Assembly: GCA_964485695.1 (NCBI GenBank)
Contig: CAZAKZ010000048.1
Location: 1-35,542 of the forward strand
Source of the DNA: CAZAKZ01 sp964485695
Lineage (GTDB): Bacteria > Planctomycetota > JAFGQW01
DNA length: 35,542 nt
Reading direction: 5' to 3'
The translations under genes and the position numbers were made by a program. The first letter of the stretch is position 1, and each line of letters starts with the position of its first letter. Below, in pieces: positions 7,714 through 15,688 of this stretch. The notes beneath the pieces were generated by a model. That model was given only the letters and a program-made list of their open reading frames with translations. It did no database searches and was not told the DNA's origin.

Positions 7714-10572
7714 TCATTCCGAAAACCGTGCCGAGAAGTTCCGGTCGCCCCAGACGTTGTCGATGCGGCTCACGGGCGGCCAGTACTTGTGAAGCCGGGT
7801 CCAGGCAGCGGGATAGGCTGCCTCCTCCCGGCCGTAGGGCCGGTCCCATGCGTCGGCCGTCACCTCCTCGGCTGTGTGGGGCGCGCGCTTCAGGGGATTG
7901 TTGTCGGCATCGGCCTTGCCGCTCTCGATGTCCGCCGCCTCCTTGCGGATGCAGATCAGCGCCTCGATGAGCCGGTCCAGCTCCTCCCTGGATTCGCTCT
8001 CGGTGGGCTCGATCATGAGGGTGCCGGGCACGGGAAAGGACACGGTGGGCGCGTGGAATCCGAAGTCCATGAGGCGCTTGGCGATATCCTCCACCTTGAT
8101 TCCGGAGGTGTCCTTGAGACTGCGAGTGTCGAGGATGAACTCGTGGGCCACCAGGCCGCCCGGCCCCTTGTAGAGCACCGGGTAGTGGGCCTCGAGGCGC
8201 TTGGCCATGTAGTTGGCGTTCAGGATGGCCACTTGCGTGGCCTTCTTCAGGCCCGCTGCGCCCATCATGGCCACGTAGGCGTAGGAGATGGGGAGGATGC
8301 TGGCACTGCCGAACGGAGCTGCGGCCACGGGCCCGATGGCCTCCTCGCCGCCGCACTTCACCAGCGGGTGGCCGGGCAGGAAGGGCTTCAAGTGCGCCTT
8401 CACGCCGATGGGGCCCGCACCCGGGCCGCCGCCGCCGTGGGGGATGGCGAATGTCTTGTGCAGGTTCAGGTGGCACACGTCGGCGCCGATGTCCGCGGGC
8501 TTGCAGACACCGACGAGGGCGTTCATGTTGGCCCCGTCCAGGTAGACCTGACCGCCACAGGCGTGGACGATGTCGCATACCTCCCGGATCGAGTCTTCGA
8601 ACACGCCGTGGGTGGAGGGATAGGTGACCATGAGGGCCGCGAGGTTGTCGCCGTGCTTCTCGGCCCGAACCTTCAGGTCCTCCACGTCGATGTTGCCCGC
8701 CGCGTCGCACTTCACCACATCGATGTCCATGCCGGCCAGGGCCGCGCTGGCGGGATTGGTGCCGTGGGCCGATTCCGGGATGAGGCACACGGTGCGGTGG
8801 GCGTCACCGCGGCTGCGGTGAAACGCCCGGATCACCAGCAAGCCGGTGTACTCGCCCGAGGCGCCGGCGTTGGGCTGGAAGGAGAGGGCCTGGAATCCGG
8901 TGGCGTCGGCCAGCATGGCCTCCAGCTCCACGATGAGCCGCAGGTATCCTCCTGCCTGGTCCGCTGGAGCAAAAGGGTGGATGCAGGAGAACTTCGGCCA
9001 CGTGATGGGCAGCAGTTCCGCCGCGGCATTGAGCTTCATGGTGCAGGAGCCCAGCGGGATCATGGACGTGGTGAGGGAGAGGTCCATGGCCTGGAGCCGG
9101 TGCAGGTAGCGCATGAGCTCGGACTCGGAGTGGTAGCGGTGAAACACGGGGTGGGTGAGGATGGCGTCCGTCCGGGTGAAGGCTCCGGGCAGGGCCGAGT
9201 CCACCTCACCGGCGAGATCCTCGGCGCTGAAATCCACGGTGCGTCCCAGGGCAAAAACCCGGAACAGGTCGTCCAGGTCCGGAGCGGTGACGGTCTCGTC
9301 CAGGGCCACGCACACGGTGGCGTCGTCGAGGCGCCGTAGATTGATGCCTGTCTCGAGGGCCGCGGCCAGGACAGGGTCCGCCCGGCCCGAGCCCACGTCT
9401 ACCTTCACGGTATCGAACCAGGGCTCGGGATTCACGTCATAGCCGAGGCGTTCGAGACCCTCACCGAGGATGGCGGCGAGGTGGCGGATGCGGCCGGCGA
9501 TCTTCTTCAGGCCGCGGGGCCCGTGGTAGACGCCATACATGCCGGCCATGATGGCCAGGAGCACCTGGGCAGTACAGATGTTGCTGGTGGCCTTTTCCCT
9601 CCGGATGTGCTGCTCGCGCGTGGCCAGGGCCAGGCGGTACGCGGTCTTGCCCCGGCTGTCCCTGGACACGCCCACGATGCGGCCGGGCATCTTCCGCTTG
9701 TAGTCATCCCGGGTGGTAAAGAAGGCGGCATGGGGGCCGCCGTACCCCAGCGGCGTGCCGAAGCGCTGGGCCGAGCCCACGCACACGTCGGCGCCGAAGT
9801 CGCCGGGGGGGATCAGAAGCGTGAGGCTCATGAGGTCGGCGGCCACGATGACCAGGGCGTCGTTCTCGTGGGCGCGTTCCGCAAAGGCGCGGTAGTCACG
9901 GATCGTACCGTCGGTGGTCGGATACTGGACCAGCACGGCGAACACCGGGGTGGAAAAGTCGAAGGTCTCGTGATCCCCGACGATGACCTCGAAGCCGAGG
10001 GGCTCGGCGCGCATCTTCACCACCTCGAGGGTCTGGGGGTGGCACTGGTCCGAGGCAAAGAGGGCGCGGGCGCCCTTCTTGCCCACGACGCGGTGGGCCA
10101 GGGTCATGGCCTCGGCCGCGGCCGTGCCCTCGTCCAGGAGCGAGGCGTTGGCAACCTCCAGGCCGGTGAGGTCAGAGATCAGGGTCTGGAATGCCAGGAG
10201 CGCCTCGAGGCGCCCCTGGGAGATTTCGGCCTGGTACGGCGTGTACTGGGTGTACCAGCCGGGATTCTCCAGGATGTTCCGGAGCAGCGCCGGCGGCACG
10301 ATGCAGTCGTGGTACCCGAGGCCGATGTAGGACCGCAGCACCTTGTTTCTGTCGGCGAGGTTCCGGAGGTCTTTGAGAATCCGGTTCTCGCTCAAGGCCT
10401 CGCCGATGCGGAGTTCCCCATTCATGCGAATCCCGGCGGGCACCGCGCGGTCGATGAGGTCGTCCAGGGAGTGCATGTCAAGGACGTGGAGCATCGCCTC
10501 GATGTCGCGCTGTCGGGGGCCGACGTGGCGATCCACGAAGGCGTCGGTGGGATTCAGGCTGGAGTTCTGCAT
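7714..10572 (-). CDS. gcvP: Glycine dehydrogenase (decarboxylating), P protein, single chain
   Basis: At 952 residues this is the full-length, undivided P protein of the glycine cleavage system, rather than the split GcvPA/GcvPB form. It decarboxylates glycine using pyridoxal phosphate and passes the aminomethyl group to the lipoyl arm of GcvH in the cytosol. The N-terminus (FVDRHVGPRQRDIEAML) and the segment IPLGSCTMKLNAA are diagnostic. The PLP lysine lies in HLNLHKTFAIPHGGGGPGAG and is residue 706 by coordinate. No gcvT, gcvH or lipA is present in this window. Upstream there is a TATATA box (10666-10671) abutting a 33-bp palindrome also found before nfu. Identity is certain. Confidence 0.98.
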   Translation of the reverse strand: MQNSSLNPTDAFVDRHVGPRQRDIEAMLHVLDMHSLDDLIDRAVPAGIRMNGELRIGEALSENRILKDLRNLADRNKVLRSYIGLGYHDCIVPPALLRNILENPGWYTQYTPYQAEISQGRLEALLAFQTLISDLTGLEVANASLLDEGTAAAEAMTLAHRVVGKKGARALFASDQCHPQTLEVVKMRAEPLGFEVIVGDHETFDFSTPVFAVLVQYPTTDGTIRDYRAFAERAHENDALVIVAADLMSLTLLIPPGDFGADVCVGSAQRFGTPLGYGGPHAAFFTTRDDYKRKMPGRIVGVSRDSRGKTAYRLALATREQHIRREKATSNICTAQVLLAIMAGMYGVYHGPRGLKKIAGRIRHLAAILGEGLERLGYDVNPEPWFDTVKVDVGSGRADPVLAAALETGINLRRLDDATVCVALDETVTAPDLDDLFRVFALGRTVDFSAEDLAGEVDSALPGAFTRTDAILTHPVFHRYHSESELMRYLHRLQAMDLSLTTSMIPLGSCTMKLNAAAELLPITWPKFSCIHPFAPADQAGGYLRLIVELEAMLADATGFQALSFQPNAGASGEYTGLLVIRAFHRSRGDAHRTVCLIPESAHGTNPASAALAGMDIDVVKCDAAGNIDVEDLKVRAEKHGDNLAALMVTYPSTHGVFEDSIREVCDIVHACGGQVYLDGANMNALVGVCKPADIGADVCHLNLHKTFAIPHGGGGPGAGPIGVKAHLKPFLPGHPLVKCGGEEAIGPVAAAPFGSASILPISYAYVAMMGAAGLKKATQVAILNANYMAKRLEAHYPVLYKGPGGLVAHEFILDTRSLKDTSGIKVEDIAKRLMDFGFHAPTVSFPVPGTLMIEPTESESREELDRLIEALICIRKEAADIESGKADADNNPLKRAPHTAEEVTADAWDRPYGREEAAYPAAWTRLHKYWPPVSRIDNVWGDRNFSARFSE

Positions 10573-10665
10573 CTGGGCGTCCCGTCCCTGTGGTTCCGTC
10601 CGGTCGTTGGCTCACATCCTCTGTTCTTCGATGAACTGGAGGGGCCGAACGGACACACCCTCCAC

Positions 10666-10703
10666 TATATAAATGGTCGGCTACGAATCGTGACCGACCA
10701 TTT
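10666..10703 (-). promoter_or_regulatory. Candidate gcvP promoter with 33-bp palindromic operator
   Basis: The arms AAATGGTCGG (10671-10680) and CCGACCATTT (10694-10703) are perfectly complementary. The 13-base centre contains ACGAATCGT, itself symmetric about the same midpoint (10687), so 14 of 16 base pairs match overall. On the minus strand a TATATA box (10666-10671) borders it, placing the palindrome over the -35 region of gcvP, about 94 bp before the start codon. A near-identical element lies before nfu. An operator is the simplest reading; a dispersed hairpin repeat is the alternative. Confidence 0.6.
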
Positions 10704-10765
10704 TGGGAGCAAAAGGGGTAACACAACCGGTGGAGGATTTCACGCACTTCCGAAGGGGAGAGGGA

Positions 10766-10794
10766 CCGGGCCCGGAGGAGAGATCCGGGCCGGG
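10766..10794 (-). terminator. GC-rich hairpin after nfu
   Basis: The arms 10766-10776 and 10784-10794 pair at 10 of 11 positions around GGAGAGA, 16 bp past the nfu stop. No T run follows on either strand, so it is a weak or non-canonical terminator candidate, or a 3'-end protecting hairpin. Confidence 0.4.
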
Positions 10795-10810
10795 TGTGGC
10801 ACTCGAAGCA

Positions 10811-11398
10811 CTAGCTGTAGGGACTTGTGCCGGCCCCGTGGTCGGTCTGGTCCAGCACTTCGGTGATCTCGGGGATCTTCTCCTTCAGGATGCGCTCCAC
10901 GCCCTGCTTCATGGTGGCCTGGGCCATGGCGCAACCCTGGCACCCGCCGCCCATCTGGAGATAGACCCGGGAGTCCTTCACCTCCAGGATGCTGATGCTG
11001 CCGCCGTGTCCGGCGATGCCGGGATTGATGATGGTGTCCAGCACTTCCTGGACCTTTTGCTTGAGGCCGTCCTCATTCGATTCATTGCTGCTCATGTCGA
11101 TCCTTTCATCGGAGTCGGGATTCGAATCATAGTGGTCCTGGATGGTCTTTTCCAGCACGGGCACCAGGGTGTCCCAGTCTCCTTCCGGCGACCGGGTGAA
11201 GACGAGTTCGTTCTCCCTGGCTTTGACCGAGCGGACTGCATCCACCTGGAAGAGCTTCTCCACCAGGGGCCATCCCTCGGCTTCGGATGGATTCTCGAAA
11301 CAGGCCGTGCCCCCGGGGGAGACCCGTCGGTCCAGGCAGAGGGTCACGGCGTCGGTGGACCGGGCCATGCGGGTGATGTAGACGTTTTCTCGGTTCAC
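10811..11398 (-). CDS. Nfu-type iron-sulfur cluster carrier
   Basis: About 195 residues if started at the GTG at 11398. This start is chosen because GGAGGAG (11402-11408) sits immediately upstream and the product then opens with NRENVYITR. An upstream TTG at 11452 overlaps the palindromic element and is unlikely. Residues 5-90 resemble the Nfu N-terminal domain (VYITRMARSTDAVTL, then LFQVDAVRSVKARENELVF). A short acidic linker leads to the NifU-like domain (about 112-185) with GGGCQGCAMAQATM, whose Cys153 and Cys156 bridge a [4Fe-4S] cluster in a homodimer. Nfu proteins deliver clusters to apo-enzymes, classically lipoyl synthase. The A-type carrier gene lies just upstream on the same strand. 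Confidence 0.92.
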   Translation of the reverse strand: MNRENVYITRMARSTDAVTLCLDRRVSPGGTACFENPSEAEGWPLVEKLFQVDAVRSVKARENELVFTRSPEGDWDTLVPVLEKTIQDHYDSNPDSDERIDMSSNESNEDGLKQKVQEVLDTIINPGIAGHGGSISILEVKDSRVYLQMGGGCQGCAMAQATMKQGVERILKEKIPEITEVLDQTDHGAGTSPYS

Positions 11399-11451
11399 TT
11401 TCTCCTCCACGATTGGACATCCAGAACCGGCTCTGCACCGCGACGGGGTCA

Positions 11452-11484
11452 AAATGGTCGGCTACGAATCATGACCAACCATTT
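11452..11484 (-). promoter_or_regulatory. 33-bp palindromic element upstream of nfu
   Basis: It matches the element before gcvP at 31 of 33 positions, in the same orientation: arms AAATGGTCGG (11452-11461) and CCAACCATTT (11475-11484), with a centre differing at one base. It lies 53 bp upstream of the nfu GTG start. Conservation of the loop as well as the arms argues for a protein-binding site or a repeat family rather than a simple RNA hairpin. No clear -10 box was found on the nfu side. Confidence 0.55.
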
Positions 11485-11587
11485 AGACTCAGAGGAACCG
11501 TTTGACCGGATTCACGGCCTTTTCACGGAAAAAATCCAAACTGCGCCAAGTGCCGTGCTCTGGACCGACCGCGGGTAAGGGTATGAC

Positions 11588-11998
11588 TTACGAGCCGCAC
11601 CCGGAGGCTCCGGGTGCGGAAGCCCCGGGATTCCGGGAGAAGCTCTCACCACATCCACACGAGCTGACCGCGTTGGGATTGTGGATCTTGAATCCCCGAC
11701 CCGCCAGGCCTCCCTGAAAGTCCATGCTCACGCCGCGCAGGTATTGGAGGTCTTGCGGATTCAAGAAGATCTGGAAATCACCGTGGTCCACCACGGTGTC
11801 CCCCTCTTCCTGGTTCGAGAATCTGAAATAGTAGGTGAGTCCGGAGCAGCCGCCTCCCTGGATGCCGAGGCGGAGTCCAAGGCCCTCCTGGCCCTCGGCC
11901 TCGAGGAGGCGCTTGATCTCGGTCCTGGCATCGGAGGTCACCTGGATGAGAGGATTCTGATCCGACGAATTCGACGGGGTTGTTGGGTTGCAGTTCAT
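11588..11998 (-). CDS. A-type iron-sulfur carrier (IscA/SufA/ErpA family)
   Basis: 136 residues from the ATG at 11998, which has AGGA about 9 nt upstream; longer in-frame starts read through unrelated sequence. The core has the three invariant cysteines of the family: GGGCSG (Cys51) and SCGCG (Cys114 and Cys116). LGLRLGIQ, YYFRF and IHNPNA are also typical. A-type carriers bind [2Fe-2S] or [4Fe-4S] clusters and pass them to target enzymes. The tail after the Cys motif is unusually long and small-residue-rich (NPGASAPGASGCGS), and its DNA forms an 11-bp hairpin (11595-11619). Which subfamily it belongs to cannot be decided by eye. nfu follows after a 189-bp gap. Confidence 0.92.
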   Translation of the reverse strand: MNCNPTTPSNSSDQNPLIQVTSDARTEIKRLLEAEGQEGLGLRLGIQGGGCSGLTYYFRFSNQEEGDTVVDHGDFQIFLNPQDLQYLRGVSMDFQGGLAGRGFKIHNPNAVSSCGCGESFSRNPGASAPGASGCGS

Positions 11999-12052
11999 GA
12001 ATTCAATCCTGTAATACTCTCCCCTGTTCGGGGGATTCGAGTTGTGGCACCA

Positions 12053-12070
12053 TGGAATCTCACGATTCCA
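12053..12070. promoter_or_regulatory. Dyad 1 between the A-type carrier gene and rsmJ
   Basis: TGGAATC (12053-12059) and GATTCCA (12064-12070) form a perfect 7-bp inverted repeat with a 4-base spacer, 55 bp upstream of the carrier-gene start. It shares its half-site with the dyad at 12103-12123. It is a candidate operator for the divergent pair. Confidence 0.45.
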
Positions 12071-12102
12071 CCGGGCAACACTCCAAGGAGGCCCGATATC
12101 GA

Positions 12103-12123
12103 GATGGAACTCGAGGTTCCATC
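12103..12123. promoter_or_regulatory. Dyad 2 over the rsmJ -35 region
   Basis: GATGGAAC (12103-12110) and GTTCCATC (12116-12123) form a perfect 8-bp inverted repeat with a 5-base spacer. It occupies the position expected for the -35 hexamer of the rsmJ promoter (-10 at 12141). The half-site resembles that of dyad 1, with centres about 52 bp apart, close to five helical turns. Confidence 0.5.
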
Positions 12124-12140
12124 TGTAACGAACCCGTAGG

Positions 12141-12146
12141 TATAAT
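12141..12146 (+). promoter_or_regulatory. Consensus -10 box immediately before rsmJ
   Basis: TATAAT lies 5 nt before the ATG at 12152. A sigma-70 transcript would therefore start at or within the start codon, giving a leaderless mRNA, and no Shine-Dalgarno sequence is present. No good -35 hexamer is seen; the dyad at 12103-12123 covers that position. Confidence 0.55.
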
Positions 12147-12151
12147 CCGCA

Positions 12152-12970
12152 ATGCAAGTCAGGCCGGATCGAGGATTCTCATCTTCGGACACAGGGCGCC
12201 GGGTGGCGGTCCTGGCCGCGAAGGAGCCAGAGGCGCGCCGGGCGCGCAGTCTGGCCATGCGTCTCGGTCTCACGCTCCTGCCGCCAGGCCAGGAGGCCGA
12301 GGCTGATCTCTTCCTCGCCTACGTCCGGGGCCGCCTGGAGATTCGACCCTCGGACCGCGCCTTCGGCCCGGTGTGCGTGGACTTTTCCGGTGCCCGGGCC
12401 GCCGGGAGACGCCGGTCCGGCGGCGTCCGCGCCGAAGGCATTGCCCGGGCCGTGGGCCTGGCCCGGGGAGGCGTCACCGTGGTGGACGCCACGGCCGGCC
12501 TCGGCCGTGACGCCTTTGTCCTGGCCGCCCTGGGTGGGGTAGTAACGGCCGTGGAGCGATGTCCCGTGGTGGCGGCGCTCCTGGAGGACGGCCTGATCCG
12601 CGCCGTGTCGGACCCGGACCTGGGAACCATCGTGCCGGCCAGGCTCCGCCTTGTGGTGGATGACGCGCGCACCTACCTCTCCACCCTCGAGGGGGACGGG
12701 CGGCCGGAGGTGGTGGTGCTGGACCCCATGTTTCCGCCGCGGAAGAAGTCGGCCCGGGTGAAGAAGGAGATGCAGCTGTTCCAGGTCCTGGTGGGGCCGG
12801 AGCCGGACGCGGAAGAACTTCTCGCCGTGGCGCGCTGCACTGCCAGGCGAAAGGTGGTGGTGAAGAGGCCCGTGCACGCGCCGCCCCTGGCCCCGGACAC
12901 ATCGGCGACCCACAAGGGCAAGACCGTGCGGTGGGACGTCTACCTCACCTTTAGAGGATCAGAAAGCTGA
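12152..12970 (+). CDS. rsmJ: 16S rRNA (guanine-N2)-methyltransferase RsmJ
   Basis: The 272-residue protein has a Rossmann-type S-adenosylmethionine fold matching RsmJ, which methylates G1516 of 16S rRNA in E. coli. The SAM motif is DATAGLGRDAFVLA, followed by the AVERCP acidic loop, then the RsmJ-specific VVLDPMFPPRKKSARVKKEM and KVVVKRPVHAPPL segments. The 30-residue N-terminal extension gives a slightly longer protein than the enterobacterial one. The start is supported by the TATAAT box just upstream. It is divergent from the A-type carrier gene, and its last 20 bp overlap the convergent gene ending at 12951. The family is firm; target position in this organism is inferred. Confidence 0.92.
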   Translation: MQVRPDRGFSSSDTGRRVAVLAAKEPEARRARSLAMRLGLTLLPPGQEAEADLFLAYVRGRLEIRPSDRAFGPVCVDFSGARAAGRRRSGGVRAEGIARAVGLARGGVTVVDATAGLGRDAFVLAALGGVVTAVERCPVVAALLEDGLIRAVSDPDLGTIVPARLRLVVDDARTYLSTLEGDGRPEVVVLDPMFPPRKKSARVKKEMQLFQVLVGPEPDAEELLAVARCTARRKVVVKRPVHAPPLAPDTSATHKGKTVRWDVYLTFRGSES

Positions 12971-13916
12971 GGGTGCCCGAGATCTCCTGGATGCCCAGGT
13001 GGGCCTTGGGGTCCAGGACAACGAAGGCCGTGTGGAGGGTGTTGCCCTTCAGCGCGGCGATCATCGGGATGTGGATCTTCGCCTGGCCCCGTCCGCTTCC
13101 GTCCAGAACACCCGCATAGTTCGCGAACACACCGGGCAGTGTGTTGGAGGTCGAGGCCACCAGGAGCGAGTCCGGGCTCAGATGAAGGCGCCGCTTGCCG
13201 AGGGGGATGGGGCCCAGGCCCAGGCTGGTGCCCACCTGGTAGGCGCGGCCGGCATCGGCCTTGGAGAGCAGGGCGAACGTGTAGGTCGTGCCGGGTGCGC
13301 CGGCGCCGCTGCCCGTGAGGGCGATGTCCTTCACCGTGAACCGCATCTTGAGGCCGCCGGTGTCCAGGTATCGCGCCTGGCCGAATCCGAACGACCCCGC
13401 CCCGAACTGATAGGCCCGTGGGAGCACGCCCGTGCGCCGGAAAGTGTTGCCGCCGCTTCCGCCGCGGTACCGCACTTCCACCACCAGGCTGTAATAGGCG
13501 TTGTAGTCGAAGTGCGTGGTGAGGCCGATGGCGCTCCACTGGTTCTGGGTGTACGGCCAGGTCACGGGGCCCTGGAAAACAGATACAGCGTTTCCGGACA
13601 GGTTGTTGTCGAAGTAGCTCGAGAGCTTGCCGGAGTAGCAGTGCGCCATGCGCACCTCGAACTGGCTGGCGGTAAAGGTTCCGGAGGAACAGGGCGCAAA
13701 GGCGATGTCGGTGATGCGCAGCGGCCTGCTGCCGAGCTGGGCCGGGGTGACCAGGACATGGTACCGCCACTCGGCATCTCCCTTGAAGGGAATGGTGTTG
13801 CAGGAACCCTGACCGGGCTGGGAATCCGTGACGTAGGCGTAGGTCTGGCCGGAGATCCCGACGGCCGCAAGGACGGTGAATACCGTGACAGCGAAGAGGA
13901 GATGGAGTTGTTTCAT
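12951..13916 (-). CDS. Secreted protein with shared C-terminal domain
   Basis: 321 residues. A signal peptide (LLFAVTVFTVLAAVGISG) is followed by a beta-rich domain of about 170 residues containing EWRYHVLVTPAQLGSRPLRI, two Cys in the first 70 residues, and WSAIGLTTHFDY. From about residue 205 comes the same 120-residue module as in 4812-5570: GSGAGAPGT, YQVGTSLGLGPIPLG, LHLSPDSLL, YAGVLDGSGRG and IPMIAALKG. Similar proteins are familiar from Planctomycetota; their function is unknown. GGGGGAG lies 6 nt before the ATG, a strong ribosome site. The 3' end overlaps rsmJ by 20 bp tail to tail. Confidence 0.8.
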   Translation of the reverse strand: MKQLHLLFAVTVFTVLAAVGISGQTYAYVTDSQPGQGSCNTIPFKGDAEWRYHVLVTPAQLGSRPLRITDIAFAPCSSGTFTASQFEVRMAHCYSGKLSSYFDNNLSGNAVSVFQGPVTWPYTQNQWSAIGLTTHFDYNAYYSLVVEVRYRGGSGGNTFRRTGVLPRAYQFGAGSFGFGQARYLDTGGLKMRFTVKDIALTGSGAGAPGTTYTFALLSKADAGRAYQVGTSLGLGPIPLGKRRLHLSPDSLLVASTSNTLPGVFANYAGVLDGSGRGQAKIHIPMIAALKGNTLHTAFVVLDPKAHLGIQEISGTLSFLIL

Positions 13917-14040
13917 GTCGTGCTCCCCCGAAGCGAGCCTTGAAATTCAACCCGTGTTCCCTGCATAACAGGCTGCCAGAAGAGTGGGTGTCTGTCAAGG
14001 CGGGGCCGGGAAACCCGGTGATCCAGGCGCCGTGAGCGGG

Positions 14041-14046
14041 TATAAA
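14041..14046 (+). promoter_or_regulatory. -10 box immediately before the COG2509 flavoprotein gene
   Basis: TATAAA ends 7 nt before the ATG at 14054, and no Shine-Dalgarno sequence is present. Transcription would start next to the start codon, as proposed for rsmJ. The -35 position shows no good match. Confidence 0.45.
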
Positions 14047-14053
14047 TGGAACC

Positions 14054-15679
14054 ATGTCCATACGCCTCCACAACATTCACCTCCCCCTGGACCACGCGGA
14101 GGGAGCGGCCGAGGCCGCGGCGCTCAGGTGGCTGGGCGTACGTCCGGCCGAGGTGCGGTCGGTGCGCATCCGTCGGCGGTCCGTGGACGCGCGCCGGGGC
14201 CGGCCGATCCGGTTCGTCTACCAGGTGGAGGTGGACGTGCGCGGAGACGAGACCGCCGCCCTTGGTCCCGGAGTGCGCCGCCGCCGGGACCGGAAGATCA
14301 CGGCCCGGATCGTGCCCGCCGGCAGGCCCGAACCGCCTGCGCCCGGCACCGAGTCTCTGCGTGGCCCCGTGGTGGTGGTGGGGGCGGGACCGTGCGGTCT
14401 ATTTGCCGCCCACCGCCTGGCCGAGCGGGGGTTCCTGCCCGTGGTGCTGGACCGGGGAAAACCCGCCGAACAACGCATGAAGGACCTCCGGCGATTCCGC
14501 CTCTTCGGGGACCTGGATCCCGAGAGCAACCTTCTCTTCGGGGAGGGCGGGGCCGGAATGTTCTCGGACGGCAAGCTCACCACCCGGAACCGGAGCCCGC
14601 TCATCGACGAGGTATTGGAGATCTTCCACCGGTCCGGAGCCCCGGACTCCATCCTGGTGGAAGCTCGGCCCCACATCGGATCCAACTTCCTGCCCAGAGT
14701 GCTTCCGCGGCTGCGCACACACCTGACGGCCCGAGGTGCGGCCTTTCGATTCGAGACCCGGGTGACGGGATTCGAGGTGAAGGAAGGACGACTCACCGCG
14801 CTGCGCATCGGGGAGGAGCGCCTCGAGGTCGGGGCCGCGATCCTCGGCACCGGGGGCAGCGCCCGGGACGTGTTCAAGCGCCTCGGGGCTGCAGGTGCGG
14901 CGCTGGAGGCGCGGCCCACGCTGGTGGGGGTGCGGGTGGAGCATCCCCAGGACCTCATCGACGCCAATCAGTACGGCGCGGCCGCGGGGGACGCACGCCT
15001 GGGCAGTGCGGAGTATTTTCTGACCCTCCGGGCCTCGGAGGCGGACGGCCTCCGGCGGCCCGTGCACTCGTTCTGCATGTGTCCCGGCGGCGAGGTGGTG
15101 GCCGTGGCCACCGAGGCCGGGGGCGTGTCGGTGAACGGCATGAGCAATTACTCCCGCCGGAGCGGCTTCGCCAACAGTGCCCTCATCGCGCCGGTGGAGG
15201 TGGCCGACTACGGCGGCGCCGGACCGCTTCAGGGCGTGGCGTTTCAGCGCGCCCTGGAAGAGGCCGCATTTCGGGCCGGGGGGGGGGACTACTGCGTTCC
15301 GGCCCAGGCTCTGCAGGATTTCCACGACGGCCGCCCCTCCCGGGCACTGCCGCCCGGGCCGCGCGTCACCCGGAAGCGCATGGCCGAGGTGCATGGGCTC
15401 CTCCCGGACTGCATCGCCTCCTCCATCCGCAACGCCCTCCTTGCGGCGGACCGCCGCATCCCCGGCTTCCTGAAGAGTCCCGCCACGGTCTACGGCCTGG
15501 AGGTGCGGACCTCGAGTCCAGTGCGCATCCTCCGGGGCCCGACCGGTGAGAGCATGAACGTCAGGAACCTCTACCCCGCGGGTGAGGGCGCCGGGTACGC
15601 GGGGGGCATCATGTCCTCGGCCATCGAGGGCATGGAGCAGGCCGATCGCATCATCGCCCGGTTCGCTGCGCCGGCGTGA
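14054..15679 (+). CDS. FAD-dependent dehydrogenase (COG2509 family)
   Basis: 541 residues. Residues 1-95 form the small N-terminal domain typical of this family, ending in basic RRRRDRK. The dinucleotide-binding motif VVVVGAGPCGLFAAHRLAE follows near residue 105. LLFGEGGAGMFSDGKLTTR and the C-terminal NLYPAGEGAGYAGGIMSSA (second FAD contact) are diagnostic of the uncharacterised NAD(FAD)-utilising dehydrogenases. A central segment, HSFCMCPGGEVV, has two cysteines conserved in the family. It is a predicted cytosolic flavoenzyme; the physiological substrate is unknown. It is divergent from the secreted protein gene at 13916 and converges on the TerC gene with a 9-bp gap. Confidence 0.9.
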   Translation: MSIRLHNIHLPLDHAEGAAEAAALRWLGVRPAEVRSVRIRRRSVDARRGRPIRFVYQVEVDVRGDETAALGPGVRRRRDRKITARIVPAGRPEPPAPGTESLRGPVVVVGAGPCGLFAAHRLAERGFLPVVLDRGKPAEQRMKDLRRFRLFGDLDPESNLLFGEGGAGMFSDGKLTTRNRSPLIDEVLEIFHRSGAPDSILVEARPHIGSNFLPRVLPRLRTHLTARGAAFRFETRVTGFEVKEGRLTALRIGEERLEVGAAILGTGGSARDVFKRLGAAGAALEARPTLVGVRVEHPQDLIDANQYGAAAGDARLGSAEYFLTLRASEADGLRRPVHSFCMCPGGEVVAVATEAGGVSVNGMSNYSRRSGFANSALIAPVEVADYGGAGPLQGVAFQRALEEAAFRAGGGDYCVPAQALQDFHDGRPSRALPPGPRVTRKRMAEVHGLLPDCIASSIRNALLAADRRIPGFLKSPATVYGLEVRTSSPVRILRGPTGESMNVRNLYPAGEGAGYAGGIMSSAIEGMEQADRIIARFAAPA

Positions 15680-15688
15680 CCGGGAGCG

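Noticed and set aside
10573..10810. Glycine riboswitch upstream of gcvP
   Set aside because: No recognisable tandem aptamer fold or conserved core; the only clear structures are the 33-bp palindrome and a GC-rich hairpin that better fits the nfu 3' end.
11595..11619. An 11-bp GC-rich hairpin as terminator of the A-type carrier gene
   Set aside because: It lies within the last codons of the gene, encodes the Gly/Ala-rich tail, and no T run follows on the minus strand.
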